From Muricomes sp049840515 (GTDB lineage: Bacteria > Bacillota > Clostridia > Lachnospirales > Lachnospiraceae), in NCBI GenBank assembly GCA_049840515.1, contig JASGKW010000013.1:1-64000 (forward strand): a stretch of 64,000 nt of DNA, given 5' to 3'. Numbering within the stretch: the first letter of the stretch is position 1; each line of letters opens with the position of its first letter. A program made the position numbers and the translations under genes. The notes beneath the pieces are model-generated. The model saw only the letters and a list, made by a program, of their open reading frames with translations. It had not been told where the DNA came from and made no database searches. Of the stretch, positions 25,981 to 35,849 are shown one piece after another.

Positions 25981-28377
25981 TTATTTCTTGTGGAACAACT
26001 CCTGGGCATAGTATACAGACTGCATTGCATCTTTTCCATAGAAATCCGCTCCAATCATGTCCTGCATAGTCCTGATTTAGAATTACCCCGCCCACCATAA
26101 CCTTACAGTCCGGCGTTTCCTGCCGCAGCTGGCGTATAGTCTCTTCCATGCTGACCACTGTGGTTGTCATGAGGGCACTCAGGCCTACCAGACGCACCTC
26201 CTCCGCTTTGGCCTTTTCTACTACTCATCTGCGGGCACATCTTTGCCCAAATCAATGACATCAAAGCTGTAATTTTCCAGCAGAACTTTCACAAATATTT
26301 TTTCCGATATCATGAATATCCCCTTTTACTGTTGCCAGTATAATCTTATCTTTCTTTTCCTCCTCGCCGCTGTCAGCCGGCATAGAATCTTTCAAGATGG
26401 CAAATGCCGCTTTTGTAGCCTCCGCACTCATCAGAAGCTGGGGCAGAAAAACAGTTCCCTTCTCAAATCCTTTCCCCACATAATCCAGGGCCGGAATCAG
26501 ATATTGATCGATAATATCCGTAGCAGAGAGCCTGCTCTTTTACCAATACCTCAGTAATGTGATGAGCCTCCTCCTTCAAACCTTTTTCAATCGCCGCTTT
26601 CAGAGTCATGTCAGAGGCTTTAGTCCCGGCAGCCGGTGCCGGAGTGTCCGATACCGCATATTTTGAGATGTATACCTCACAGTTGCTGTCCAGATTCATA
26701 AGGGCATGGTAAGAATAATAGGATTTCATCATATCCGCCGAGGACGGATTCATAATCCCCGCACTCAGGCCATTGAACATAGCCAATGTATAAAAATTAG
26801 AGTTAATCACAGGCCGGCTGGGCAGACCAAAGGAAATATTAGACACACCGATACCGTATTCACACCCAGACCTTCTCTCACTTTTTTCAGGGCCTCCAGA
26901 GTCACTTTCGCGCCCTCAGGTTCCGAACTGATAGCCTATGGCCAGCACATCAATCACAATATCCTTTTTAGGGATTCCATACTTTGCCGCCTCTGAGATA
27001 ATATGGCGGGCAACCTCCACTCTCTCATCGGCCGTCTCGGATTCCTCTCGTCCAGAGTAAGTCCGATGACAACGCCGCCATATTTCTGTATAAGCGGAAA
27101 TACGGCATCCATGGACTCCGCTTTCCACTGACAGAGTTTACCATAGGTTTGCCGTTGTAAATGCGCAGCGCCGCCTCCATAGCCTTTGTATTGTACCGTA
27201 TCAATCTGAAGGGGAAGCTTGTGACACTCTGCAGTTCCTGTATCACTTCCACCATCATGGCAACTTCATCTATATCCGGAAGCCCCACATTCACGTCCAG
27301 GATGTGCGCTCCCTGATCCTGCTGGGTACTCCTCTTCCTTGAGGATATAATCCATGTCATGCTCTTTCAGCGCCTGCTTAAACCGCTTTTTTCCCGTTGG
27401 GTTAATGCGCTCCCCAATAATTTTAGAGCCAACTCCCAGACACACAGATTGTCCGTAGGAAGAAACCATTGTAATATCCTTTTCCACAGCAGGAGCCGGA
27501 ACCATGCCCCGGCAGAGTTCTGTCATTGCCTTGATGTGTTCAGGTGTCGTTTCCGCAGCAGCCGCCTATAATGGCTGCACCCTGATTTACAACCTCCTGC
27601 ATAGTCTCCGCAAATTCCTGGGGAAGCACATCATAATAAGTCTCTCCCTGAACCTGCTTTGGCAGCCCGGCATTTGGTTTTACAATGACAGGCAGAGAGG
27701 TATACTGAAGTATCTGTTCAAGAATGGGCATCATCTGGCGGGGTCCCAAACCGCAGTTGATACCTAATGCGTCCACCCGAAGTCCCTCGAGGAGCGCCAC
27801 AACTGCGGGTACATCTGCCCCCGTGAGAAGCTTGCCTCTCTCGTCAAAAATAGTGGTGACAAATACAGGAAGATTGGTATTTTCTTTTGCCGCCAGCACA
27901 GCCGCTTTCAGCTCATAAGTGTCACTCATGGTTTCAATATGAATCAAATCAGCTCCGGCTTCCTCACCATAGCGCATAACTTCGCCAAAAGTTTTATACG
28001 CATCCTCAAAGTCCAAATCTCCCATGGGCTTTAAAAGCTTTCCCGTGGGTCCAACATCCAGAGCGATATAAATTTCTCTTTCACTAATCTGCGCCTCCGC
28101 TGCGGCACGCTTTGCATGTCCCACTGCCTCGTATACAATATCTTTCAGGGAACAGGTTTCATCATGAAATTTTAATGCATTTGCCCCAAATGTGTTGGTC
28201 AGCACAATATCACTGCCGGATTCGATATATTTTTTATGAATGTCTTTGATAATATGAGCGTGAGTCATATTCCATGTCTCAGGCAGTTCTCCCGGGATTC
28301 AACCCCTCCGCCTGAAGCAGTGTGCCCATGCCGCCGTCGAAAAACAGCAGTTCTTTTCCTAGTCTGTCTAAAATCAT
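25981..28377 (-). CDS. metH: Cobalamin-dependent methionine synthase, short form, frameshifted
   Basis: Methylates homocysteine using methyl-cobalamin and methyl-tetrahydrofolate. In order: homocysteine-binding barrel (FFDGGMGTLLQAEG; zinc ligands in GINCGLGP and GGCCGNDT), pterin-binding domain (IIGERINPTGKK, ILDVNVGLPDIDE), and cap and B12 domains (DIHDIGKN, MTTTVVSMEET). There is no C-terminal reactivation domain; that is a separate gene just upstream. The span of 2397 bases is exactly 799 codons although about six frame changes occur, so the indels cancel. The ATG overlaps the upstream stop (ATGA). Confidence 0.9.
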
Positions 28378-29024
28378 AACGTATCCCTTCTGTATACACA
28401 ATCTTTTTTGCCGCAGGATTCGCATCCCTTAATATGACATTTTTCCATTGTATTGCTTGCACCTATAACAGCGGTGACGGATTTTGTAGGTGTCATCATA
28501 TAACTGTCCGTCATGGTCAGGCCGATTGTCTTTGCGCAATCCAGCATCTTCATAAGCACATCCTGATACCGGATGTCAAAATCTCCGTATCCGGGGCTGA
28601 ATCTAGGTCTGAGATACAGTCCCTCTTTTTCCAGTTCTCTTCCGATATTGCCCTGACATTCATCGCAGTACTCTTCCAGCATAGCTGCCGCGCATGCCTG
28701 AATAACCACAGCTTTAGCCATATCGGTGAGGGATGTCCTTGTAATCAGCCTGTCTACCCCAGTCCCAAGGGTTGCCCCAAACAACACAATCTTACTGCAT
28801 CCCCGGAGATTTCTGCCAAGATTCCTGCTCTGTATCTCTGCATTTCCAATCATAAACCTGTCATCCGCCACCTGTTTTAACTCAAAGATGCGGTAGATGG
28901 ATTTCCTGCCTGCAGCGGCCTTAAGATTCTCAAAAGAATCTGAAACCATTGCAAGAGTATGTTCGTCTACCGCATGCTTCCCATATCCCAGATAACGGAT
29001 GGCTTCTCTTGTCATCGTATCCAT
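28374..29024 (-). CDS. Stand-alone MetH reactivation (AdoMet-binding) protein
   Basis: A 216-residue protein matching the activation domain of MetH, which uses S-adenosylmethionine for reductive remethylation of cob(II)alamin. The signature RPRFSPGYGDFDI and the TPTKSVTAVIGAS segment are present. It ends with a four-Cys tail (CHIKGCESCGKKDC) absent from the E. coli domain, which could hold zinc or an iron-sulfur cluster and supply electrons; that is inference. It lies between metF and metH and overlaps metH by four bases, completing the split methionine synthase. Confidence 0.85.
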   Translation of the reverse strand: MDTMTREAIRYLGYGKHAVDEHTLAMVSDSFENLKAAAGRKSIYRIFELKQVADDRFMIGNAEIQSRNLGRNLRGCSKIVLFGATLGTGVDRLITRTSLTDMAKAVVIQACAAAMLEEYCDECQGNIGRELEKEGLYLRPRFSPGYGDFDIRYQDVLMKMLDCAKTIGLTMTDSYMMTPTKSVTAVIGASNTMEKCHIKGCESCGKKDCVYRRDTL

Positions 29025-29036
29025 CTGTCATAGCTC

Positions 29037-29906
29037 CTAGCATTTTATAATTTCTGACAACTGACTCATAATAGCCTCTGTAATCTCCGGTCTGTTCATA
29101 GAATAAATATGGATATTCTTCACACCATTGGCAAGAAGGTCAATAATCTGATCTGTAGCATATGCAATACCCGCCTGTTCCATCGCAGCAGGGTAATCCC
29201 CGAATCTGTCCAATATATCCAGAAATCTTCTTGGGAAAACGGTCCCCGCCAGCTCAGCACTCCGTCTCATCTGTTTTGCACTTGTAATAGGCATAATCCC
29301 CGGCAGAACAGGTACTGTGATACCGGCTTCCCGGATGCGGTATAAAAAGTTATAGTGGATGTCATTGTCGAAAAACATCTGTGTGGTCAGAAAGTCAACC
29401 CCTTTATCCACCTTTTCTTTCAAAAACCGAATGTCATCTTTTCTGTTTATGCTCTCCACATGCCCTTCCGGATAACAGGCTGCCCCAACACAGAAATCCC
29501 CATTTTTATGAATCTCCTCCACCAGCTCTGAAGCATGGCGGAAACGGTTTTCTGTGGGGAATGTCATATCTTCAGGGATATCGCCTCTGAGTGCCAGTAT
29601 ATTTTCTATACCCAATTCCTTCAAATTCTTTATCACACCCCTCACTTCATCCTTTGTGGAAGAAGCACAGGTAAGATGTGCCAGACTTTCAACCTTCAGG
29701 TCTTCTTTAATGTGTCTTGCGATTTCAGCAGTATTCTTGCTTGTTCCACCTCCCGCTCCGTAGGTAACGCTGATAAAATCCGGCTTCAACTCCGCCATCT
29801 TGTCTGTTGCTCTCAGAACTTTCTCAAATCCTGCATCTGTCTTCGGCGGAAATACCTCAAAGGATATATGGATTTTATCTTCTTTCAATCTGTCCTTAAT
29901 CTTCAT
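29037..29906 (-). CDS. metF: Methylenetetrahydrofolate reductase
   Basis: A flavoprotein of 289 residues reducing 5,10-methylene-THF to 5-methyl-THF, the methyl donor for MetH. Motifs: HISFEVFPPKTDAG, FISVTYGAGGG, LAHLTCASST, ILALRGDIPED, DFLTTQMFFDND and PGIMPIT. Normal length for the bacterial enzyme. It is the first gene of metF-reactivase-metH, separated by 12 bases from the next gene. The 92-base gap upstream has no S-box or other recognised riboswitch. Confidence 0.94.
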   Translation of the reverse strand: MKIKDRLKEDKIHISFEVFPPKTDAGFEKVLRATDKMAELKPDFISVTYGAGGGTSKNTAEIARHIKEDLKVESLAHLTCASSTKDEVRGVIKNLKELGIENILALRGDIPEDMTFPTENRFRHASELVEEIHKNGDFCVGAACYPEGHVESINRKDDIRFLKEKVDKGVDFLTTQMFFDNDIHYNFLYRIREAGITVPVLPGIMPITSAKQMRRSAELAGTVFPRRFLDILDRFGDYPAAMEQAGIAYATDQIIDLLANGVKNIHIYSMNRPEITEAIMSQLSEIIKC

Positions 29907-29998
29907 GTAAATTTATTCTCCTGTCTATATCTTGTACTTCTTGAACTGCTAATATTCAAAAAGATGTACTTTAAACTGTTCTTAAAACAGTGTATTCT

Positions 29999-31447
29999 CT
30001 ATTCTCCTATCAGGTCTTTGTATAATTCCTGATACTGCTTTGTAGAATTCTTCCATGAAAAATCCTGATCCATGGCCCGTTCTACAATCTTATTCCAGTC
30101 GCGTTTCTTATCGTAATAAATACGTTCTGCATAGCGGATTGTATTCAGCATCTCATGTGCATTGTAATTACAGAAACTAAAACCTGTTCCGGTTTTCTCA
30201 AATTCATTGTACGGTTCTACAGTATCCTTCAATCCTCCGGTCTCCCTCACAATGGGGACCGTACCATAGCGGAGGCTCATAAGCTGGCTCAAGCCGCACG
30301 GCTCAAACAGCGAGGGCATAAGAAATGCATCGCAGGACGCATAAATCTTATGGGATAAATCTTCTGAGTAGAAAATATTTGCGGAAATCTTTCCTGAATA
30401 TTTCCACGCAAAATGCCGGAACATATTCTCATATCGCGCATCCCCCGTGCCAAGTACAACAATCTGTACCGAGTCCTGACACAACTCATCCATAATGTAT
30501 TCTACCAGGTCAAACCCTTTCTGGTCTGTAAGCCTGGACACCATTCCAATCAGCATGGTTTTAGAATCTTTCTCCAGTCCAAGCTCTTCCTGCAAAGCCA
30601 GTTTGTTGACTACTTTATTCTTGCGGAAAGTGTCTGTTGTAAACTTCTTGGTAATCCGGGTATCCAAAAAAGGACTGTACTCCTCATAATCAAGCCCGTT
30701 TACAATGCCGCACAGGTCATTGGAACGTGCTCTCATCAGACCGTCAAGACCTTCCCCGAAGAAAGGAGTCTTAATCTCCTCTGAGTAAGTCTGGCTTACG
30801 GTCGTAACCTTATCCGCATATACGATTCCGCCCTTGAGCAGATTCGCATCTTTGTATGCTTCCATTTTATCCGGCACAAAGTAATACTCAGGCAGCTCTG
30901 TAATCTGACGGACAGTCTTTGTATCCCATACGCCCTGGAACTTAAGATTATGTATTGTCATGATTGTCTTAATTCCCCTGTAATATTCCCCGAGATAGCG
31001 GAAATTATCAAGATACACAGGAATCAGTCCTGTCTGCCAGTCATGACAGTGGATTAAGTCGGGGCGGAATCCGATAACCGGGAGAATGCTGAGCACTGCT
31101 TTTGAAAAAAATGCAAACTTCTCAATATTCCATTTGGGATCCCCGTCATAAGGAGCCGTTCCGCTAAAATAATACTCATTGTCGATAAAATAAAATGTAA
31201 TATTTTCATATGCACACTTCAAAATACCTACATACTGGTTCTGCCCTGCAATGTCCATGTAAAAGTTTTCCACTGGCTCCATCAGGTCTTTCCATTTCTG
31301 GTTCATACAGGAATACTTTGGCAATACGACACGTACATCATATTTCTTTTTGTTAAAATACTTTGGCAGTGAGCCAACTACGTCGGCAAGACCTCCGGTC
31401 TTAATAAATGGTACACACTCTGAAGATGCAAATAAAATATTTTTCAT
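29999..31447 (-). CDS. glgA: Glycogen synthase (ADP-glucose, GT5)
   Basis: Transfers glucose from ADP-glucose to alpha-1,4-glucan. The start is the ATG at 31447 (MKNILFASSECVPFIKTGGL, with the KTGGL substrate motif at residues 16-20) and GGGAGGG upstream; an in-frame extension to 31504 is not homologous. Other motifs: HCHDWQTGLIPVYL, VSRLTDQKGFDL and the C-terminal PSLFEPCGLSQL. At 482 residues the length is normal. No other glg genes are in view. Confidence 0.92.
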   Translation of the reverse strand: MKNILFASSECVPFIKTGGLADVVGSLPKYFNKKKYDVRVVLPKYSCMNQKWKDLMEPVENFYMDIAGQNQYVGILKCAYENITFYFIDNEYYFSGTAPYDGDPKWNIEKFAFFSKAVLSILPVIGFRPDLIHCHDWQTGLIPVYLDNFRYLGEYYRGIKTIMTIHNLKFQGVWDTKTVRQITELPEYYFVPDKMEAYKDANLLKGGIVYADKVTTVSQTYSEEIKTPFFGEGLDGLMRARSNDLCGIVNGLDYEEYSPFLDTRITKKFTTDTFRKNKVVNKLALQEELGLEKDSKTMLIGMVSRLTDQKGFDLVEYIMDELCQDSVQIVVLGTGDARYENMFRHFAWKYSGKISANIFYSEDLSHKIYASCDAFLMPSLFEPCGLSQLMSLRYGTVPIVRETGGLKDTVEPYNEFEKTGTGFSFCNYNAHEMLNTIRYAERIYYDKKRDWNKIVERAMDQDFSWKNSTKQYQELYKDLIGE

Positions 31448-31548
31448 AGATACCCTCCCATTCCACGGCATTAAGTGTAATAATTTTAATAGCCTGTAAT
31501 CCAACTTCTTTCAGACATTATAACTCATAATTCGAGTAAAAGAAAGAA

Positions 31549-32337
31549 TTATCTGTGTTTATATTCCAATTGGATTGTATCTGCAATAAGAGCTATGAAT
31601 TCTGAATTTGTAGGCTTTCCTTTTCCTGTGCTCACAGTGTAGCCAAAGAGCTCATCCAGGGTATCTAACTTTCCTCTGTTCCACGCGACCTCTATGGCGT
31701 GGCGTATGGCACGCTCCACCCGGCTGGAAGTTGTCTGGTATTTTTTCGCAACTGTAGGATACAGTACTTTTGTAATTGCATTGAGCACATCCATATCCTC
31801 AACCGCCATCATAATTGCATCTCTCAGGTAATGGTACCCCTTGATATGAGCAGGTATCCCGATTTCATGCAGCATATTTGTGACACGATTTTCAAGATCC
31901 TCCTCCCTGCTATGGGTATTTACAGCAAATTCCTCATTTTTCTTCTCGTGATTCTGAAACATTTTTTTTACAGTTTTAATGCGGTTCACTAACATTTCAT
32001 TGTTGAAAGGTTTCATGATGTAGTAATTTGCACCTTTGTTAAAGGCATCTTCTGTAATTTTCTCTTGTCCAACCGCTGTTACGACAATAAAATCAGGGCG
32101 TTTTGTCATAGTTTTGTCTTGATTAATGTGCTCCATAACGGTTAATCCGTCCATTTTCGGCATAATTAAATCAAGAAGAACCACGTCAGGCTGTTGATTC
32201 TTGATGATTTGACACATCTCTTCACCATTTTTAGCCTTTCCCACCACATTGAGTTCCTTGTCCATGTTGATAATTTCCTCCAGTAAATCGAGAATTCTTT
32301 CGTTATCATCAGCGATGGCCACGTTCAAATGTTCCAT
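31549..32337 (-). CDS. spo0A: Sporulation master regulator Spo0A
   Basis: A response regulator of 262 residues. The receiver domain has acidic pocket D10/D11 and phospho-acceptor Asp56 in VVLLDLIMPKMDG, and the switch Lys in YYIMKPF. The C-terminal Spo0A DNA-binding domain includes HLRD-like YHYLRDAIMMAVE, LYPTVAKKYQTTSSRVERAI and the closing NSEFIALIADTIQLEYK. Phosphorylated Spo0A commits the cell to sporulation. A matching 0A box lies in its own promoter. Confidence 0.96.
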   Translation of the reverse strand: MEHLNVAIADDNERILDLLEEIINMDKELNVVGKAKNGEEMCQIIKNQQPDVVLLDLIMPKMDGLTVMEHINQDKTMTKRPDFIVVTAVGQEKITEDAFNKGANYYIMKPFNNEMLVNRIKTVKKMFQNHEKKNEEFAVNTHSREEDLENRVTNMLHEIGIPAHIKGYHYLRDAIMMAVEDMDVLNAITKVLYPTVAKKYQTTSSRVERAIRHAIEVAWNRGKLDTLDELFGYTVSTGKGKPTNSEFIALIADTIQLEYKHR

Positions 32338-32384
32338 AATCCCTCTCTCCTCTAAGGACCTGGACTGAGAAACGCCACGCGATT

Positions 32385-32440
32385 ATTATATCTGCCATTC
32401 CTTGCATAATCAAGGATAATTTGTTGCATTAATTCGACAA
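32385..32440 (-). promoter_or_regulatory. spo0A promoter with 0A box
   Basis: TTGATT (plus-strand 32408-32413) and TATAAT (32385-32390), spaced 17 bases, form a sigma-A promoter. Twenty bases upstream of the -35 is TTGTCGAA (plus-strand TTCGACAA, 32433-32440), a match to the TGTCGAA Spo0A box, indicating autoregulation. Confidence 0.7.
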
Positions 32441-32490
32441 GTTATGTCACGAGATAATCACGGGATAATCACAAAATAATCACAAGTCTT

Positions 32491-33552
32491 TTATGAGACG
32501 TTTTTCATCATATTTTCAATAAAAATTCCGTACCCTTTTGTAGAATCCTGCACAAACACGTGTGTTACAGCGCCTATTAATTTTCCATTCTGCAAAATGG
32601 GACTGCCGCTCATTCCCTGTATAATCCCCCCCGTCTTTTCTAAAAGCGCAGGATCTGTCACCTGAATGACCAAACCTTTGTTTATTTCCTGTCCGGAATA
32701 GTCGATATCTGTAATCTGAATGCTGTATTCTCGAATTTCGTTGTCGACAAAGCAACGAATCGTCGCGTCCCCAATCTCAATTTCGTCAATAGACGCCACC
32801 TCAACCGGAATTTGTTCCGCAAACAAATCATCAATTTTATCTACCTTCCCATAAATCCCCGCCTCCGTATTTTTTCCTATTGTACCGATGGCGTTATACC
32901 CATTATACACGATAATTCCTTCCATGCTGCCGGGGATTCCATTTTCCCCCTTTTTAATGGAATGGATGCTTGTTTTGTACAGAGTCCCATCCGCAATAGA
33001 GAGGAGTACATTGGTGTCTGTGTCGTGAATTCCATGTCCAAGAGCCCCAAATTCACTGTTCCCCGTGAGAAATGTAATAGTCCCCAATCCCTGTATATTG
33101 TCCCTCACCCAGATGCCCAGCTTATAGTCATTGGGGTTGCATTCCACCGGCTTAATTTTTACATCTACCGTCTCCTCATTTCTCCTGAGCTGCAGCACAA
33201 CCTCTTTTTCATCCAATTCTTTCAGCGCATTAATCAGCTCTTTTTTGTTCTCAATGACCTCCCCATTCAGTCCTGTAATATAATCGCCGGACTTCACAAG
33301 ATGAGCAGCCGGCTCATATTCCACCCCATCTATCCCTTTGATATGCTGTGTGTCCAGAACCATAACTCCATCAGTCTCCATATAAATTCCTACCGGCATT
33401 CCGCCGACTAAAACAGTATCATTGCTGATTGCCTCAGTGCTAACCTCCGTCTGTTCTGTTGTCGCATCCGCCGCAATCCATCCAAAATATGCAGCAGCAG
33501 ATAAAGAAACAGCCAAAAATAGAGTGAGTATTTTTCTCAGCCAGTGTCTCAT
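32491..33552 (-). CDS. spoIVB: SpoIVB serine peptidase (S55)
   Basis: The forespore-secreted protease that triggers sigma-K activation by cleaving SpoIVFA. It has an N-terminal signal or anchor (residues 8-26) and a PDZ domain (about 50-130). The S55 peptidase domain has His173 in GALGHGIHD and Ser317 in GMSGSP. At 353 residues it is typical of clostridial SpoIVB. It lies between recN and spo0A, the conserved clostridial order. Confidence 0.95.
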   Translation of the reverse strand: MRHWLRKILTLFLAVSLSAAAYFGWIAADATTEQTEVSTEAISNDTVLVGGMPVGIYMETDGVMVLDTQHIKGIDGVEYEPAAHLVKSGDYITGLNGEVIENKKELINALKELDEKEVVLQLRRNEETVDVKIKPVECNPNDYKLGIWVRDNIQGLGTITFLTGNSEFGALGHGIHDTDTNVLLSIADGTLYKTSIHSIKKGENGIPGSMEGIIVYNGYNAIGTIGKNTEAGIYGKVDKIDDLFAEQIPVEVASIDEIEIGDATIRCFVDNEIREYSIQITDIDYSGQEINKGLVIQVTDPALLEKTGGIIQGMSGSPILQNGKLIGAVTHVFVQDSTKGYGIFIENMMKNVS

Positions 33553-33641
33553 GCACCCACATCCTTTCCCTTTTCATTGTGAGAGATTTCTCTCAGAGGA
33601 TTTTACATATTAAAAAAGTCCACCTTTTTAATACATAAAAA

Positions 33642-33662
33642 CAGATACCCACTTGGTATCTG
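33642..33662 (-). terminator. recN terminator
   Basis: An 8-bp stem (CAGATACC with GGTATCTG), five-base loop, followed on the minus strand by TTTTTATG, 39 bases after the recN stop. A second A/T-rich inverted repeat lies at 33609-33632. Confidence 0.65.
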
Positions 33663-33700
33663 CTCTTAGTATGTGTCATGTGCTCATTTTCACACTGGTA

Positions 33701-35377
33701 TTATATTTCACTCTTTGCCATTTCTTTCATTTCAGCAGCACTCTCTAAAATTTTGCTGGTGATATTGGCTCCTCCAAGCAGTCTTGCCAGCTCTTTGACA
33801 GAATCCTTCTCATCCAGACAGAATATTTCCGTTTTTGTTGTATTTGATTTTGATTCTTTTTGAATCAGATAGTGGGCATCCGCCATAGCTGCTATCTGAG
33901 AAAGGTGCGTGATGCATATAACCTGACGGCTTTTCCCTATCACACGCATTTTCTCCCCTACTTTTCCTGCGGTAATACCGCTGATTCCGGCATCTATTTC
34001 ATCAAAAATCAAAGTCGGCGTATCTTCCTTATCAGCCAGCACTGCTTTTACTGCAAGCATAATTCTGGAAAGCTCACCGCCTGACGCCACATTTCCCAGC
34101 GGCTTTACAGACTCACCCGGATTTGTGGATATATAGAATTCACCCTCATCCACACCGTTTGATGAGTAGGAGGGCAGTCTGCTGATTTTCATTTCAAACT
34201 GTACATCGAGAAAATTCAAATCATTCAGTCCCTGTTTAATTTCTTTTATAAAAATCTGGGCAGCTTCTTTTCTTGCTTTCGACAGGGCTTCCGCATATTT
34301 TTTTAATTCTTTCTCACTGTCCGCATATTTTTTCTCCAGCCCGGCAATATAATTTTCATAATCTTTCAGTTCATTTATTTTTTCTTTTTTTGTATTATAA
34401 TATTCTTTTATTTCACTGACATTATTTCCATATTTTGTCTTCAAATAATTTATCAGATTCAAGCGGTTTTCTGTCTGATAATATTCTTCCTCGGAAAAGT
34501 CGAAACTTTTTTCATATTCTGACAGCTCCCGGTTGAAATCGTTTAAAAGACTGTCAATCTCCACAAGCTGCTGATAAAGCGCTGCCCCCTGGGCATCGCA
34601 GTCCTCCACACTCTGAAAAGAGCGGATGGCCCTGCTCAGAAAATCACTGGCGTTTCCCTGTGAATCTTCACTTGTGTAGCGGTGTGTCTCTGAAATGCTC
34701 TCTGTAAAGCGTCTGCTCTGTGTCATACGCTGGTACAGTGTCTCCAGCTCTTCATCCTCTCCATCCTGCAGGTCGGCCTCTTCTATCTCGTTAATTTCAA
34801 ATTCTCCCAGAGCAATTTCCTTTTTTCTCAGTTCCTCATCCAGGCCCGATTCTTCCAGTTCCCGCCTGCATTTCTGAAATTTTTTGAACGCCAGGGAAAC
34901 AGAATGCTTCAAATCATCCACCTTACCTTTGGCATACACATCCAACAGGGCCAGGTGGTTTTTCTTATGTAAGAGAGTCTGATGCTCATGCTGGCCATGA
35001 ATATCAATTAACATGCTGGCCACATCTTTTAGGACTCCCATGGTCACCGTCTCCCCGTTAATCTTGCTCACGCTGCGGCCTTCCATCAGTCTTCTTGTGA
35101 GCACAAGCATGCCGTCCTCCGGGAAAATATCCAGTGCCTCAAGCTGTTTTATCAAGACCTCGTCCTCCACCAGAAAAGAAAGCTCCACAAGCCCAAAACC
35201 GGCTCCCTTTCTCAGCATATCAGCATTATATCTGCCGCCCAGGGCAAGATTCACAGAGCCCAAAATAATAGACTTTCCGGCTCCCGTCTCTCCAGTCAGG
35301 ATATTGAGTCCCGGCTGAAATTCTACTTCGATTTCATCAATTAATGCTAAATTTTTTACGTGCAGATTTTGTAACAT
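33701..35377 (-). CDS. recN: DNA repair protein RecN
   Basis: An SMC-like ATPase of 558 residues for double-strand break repair. Walker A TGETGAGKS (28-36), IDIHGQHEHQTLL, a long central coiled coil (about 150-350), then the ABC signature LGNVASGGELSRIMLA, Walker B PTLIFDEIDAGISG and the D/H-loop CITHLSQIAAMAD. The gene starts nine bases after the argR stop, the usual argR-recN pairing. Confidence 0.96.
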   Translation of the reverse strand: MLQNLHVKNLALIDEIEVEFQPGLNILTGETGAGKSIILGSVNLALGGRYNADMLRKGAGFGLVELSFLVEDEVLIKQLEALDIFPEDGMLVLTRRLMEGRSVSKINGETVTMGVLKDVASMLIDIHGQHEHQTLLHKKNHLALLDVYAKGKVDDLKHSVSLAFKKFQKCRRELEESGLDEELRKKEIALGEFEINEIEEADLQDGEDEELETLYQRMTQSRRFTESISETHRYTSEDSQGNASDFLSRAIRSFQSVEDCDAQGAALYQQLVEIDSLLNDFNRELSEYEKSFDFSEEEYYQTENRLNLINYLKTKYGNNVSEIKEYYNTKKEKINELKDYENYIAGLEKKYADSEKELKKYAEALSKARKEAAQIFIKEIKQGLNDLNFLDVQFEMKISRLPSYSSNGVDEGEFYISTNPGESVKPLGNVASGGELSRIMLAVKAVLADKEDTPTLIFDEIDAGISGITAGKVGEKMRVIGKSRQVICITHLSQIAAMADAHYLIQKESKSNTTKTEIFCLDEKDSVKELARLLGGANITSKILESAAEMKEMAKSEI

Positions 35378-35386
35378 ATATTTTTC

Positions 35387-35845
35387 CTAATTCCCTCTTG
35401 ACACAATCTTCCGAATTTTGTCCATGACAGCTACGGTTTCTTCCACACTGCGGATAGCGCACATAATCGTGTCATCTCCTGCAATGCACCCCACCACTTC
35501 TTTCCATTTCATAGCATCTATCGCAACAGCAACAGCCATAGCCATACCTGATACGGTCTTAATCACAAGAATATTCTGAGCCATGTCCATAGAAACATAA
35601 CCGTCCCTCAGCACACGGATATACTTTTCACTCATTCCCTCTTCTTTTGGCTTGAGAATCACATATTTCTGTTTGCTGCCGTCTTCAGACACTTTGGTAA
35701 GCTTCAGATCTCTGATATCCCTGGAAACCGTCGCCTGAGTCACTTTAAACCCGGCGTGGTTGAGACGTTCCGCAAGCTCCTCCTGAGTCTCAATATCATT
35801 TTGGCTGATTAGTTCAATGATTTTCGCATGGCGACTGACTTTCAT
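35387..35845 (-). CDS. argR: Arginine repressor ArgR/AhrC
   Basis: A 152-residue hexameric regulator. The N-terminal winged helix carries QEELAERLNHAGFKVTQATV and SRDIRDLKL. The C-terminal arginine-binding and oligomerisation domain contains GDDTIMCAI. It controls arginine biosynthesis and catabolism. Situated between nadK and recN as in most Firmicutes; no ARG box was looked for beyond the immediate upstream region. Confidence 0.94.
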   Translation of the reverse strand: MKVSRHAKIIELISQNDIETQEELAERLNHAGFKVTQATVSRDIRDLKLTKVSEDGSKQKYVILKPKEEGMSEKYIRVLRDGYVSMDMAQNILVIKTVSGMAMAVAVAIDAMKWKEVVGCIAGDDTIMCAIRSVEETVAVMDKIRKIVSRGN

Positions 35846-35849
35846 GTTC

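Noticed and set aside
29907..29998. SAM riboswitch ahead of metF
   Set aside because: The 92-base gap is too short and lacks S-box conserved blocks.
33660..33700. CATACTA as a sigma-G promoter for spoIVB
   Set aside because: It lies upstream of the recN terminator hairpin and has no convincing -35, so it is unlikely to serve spoIVB.
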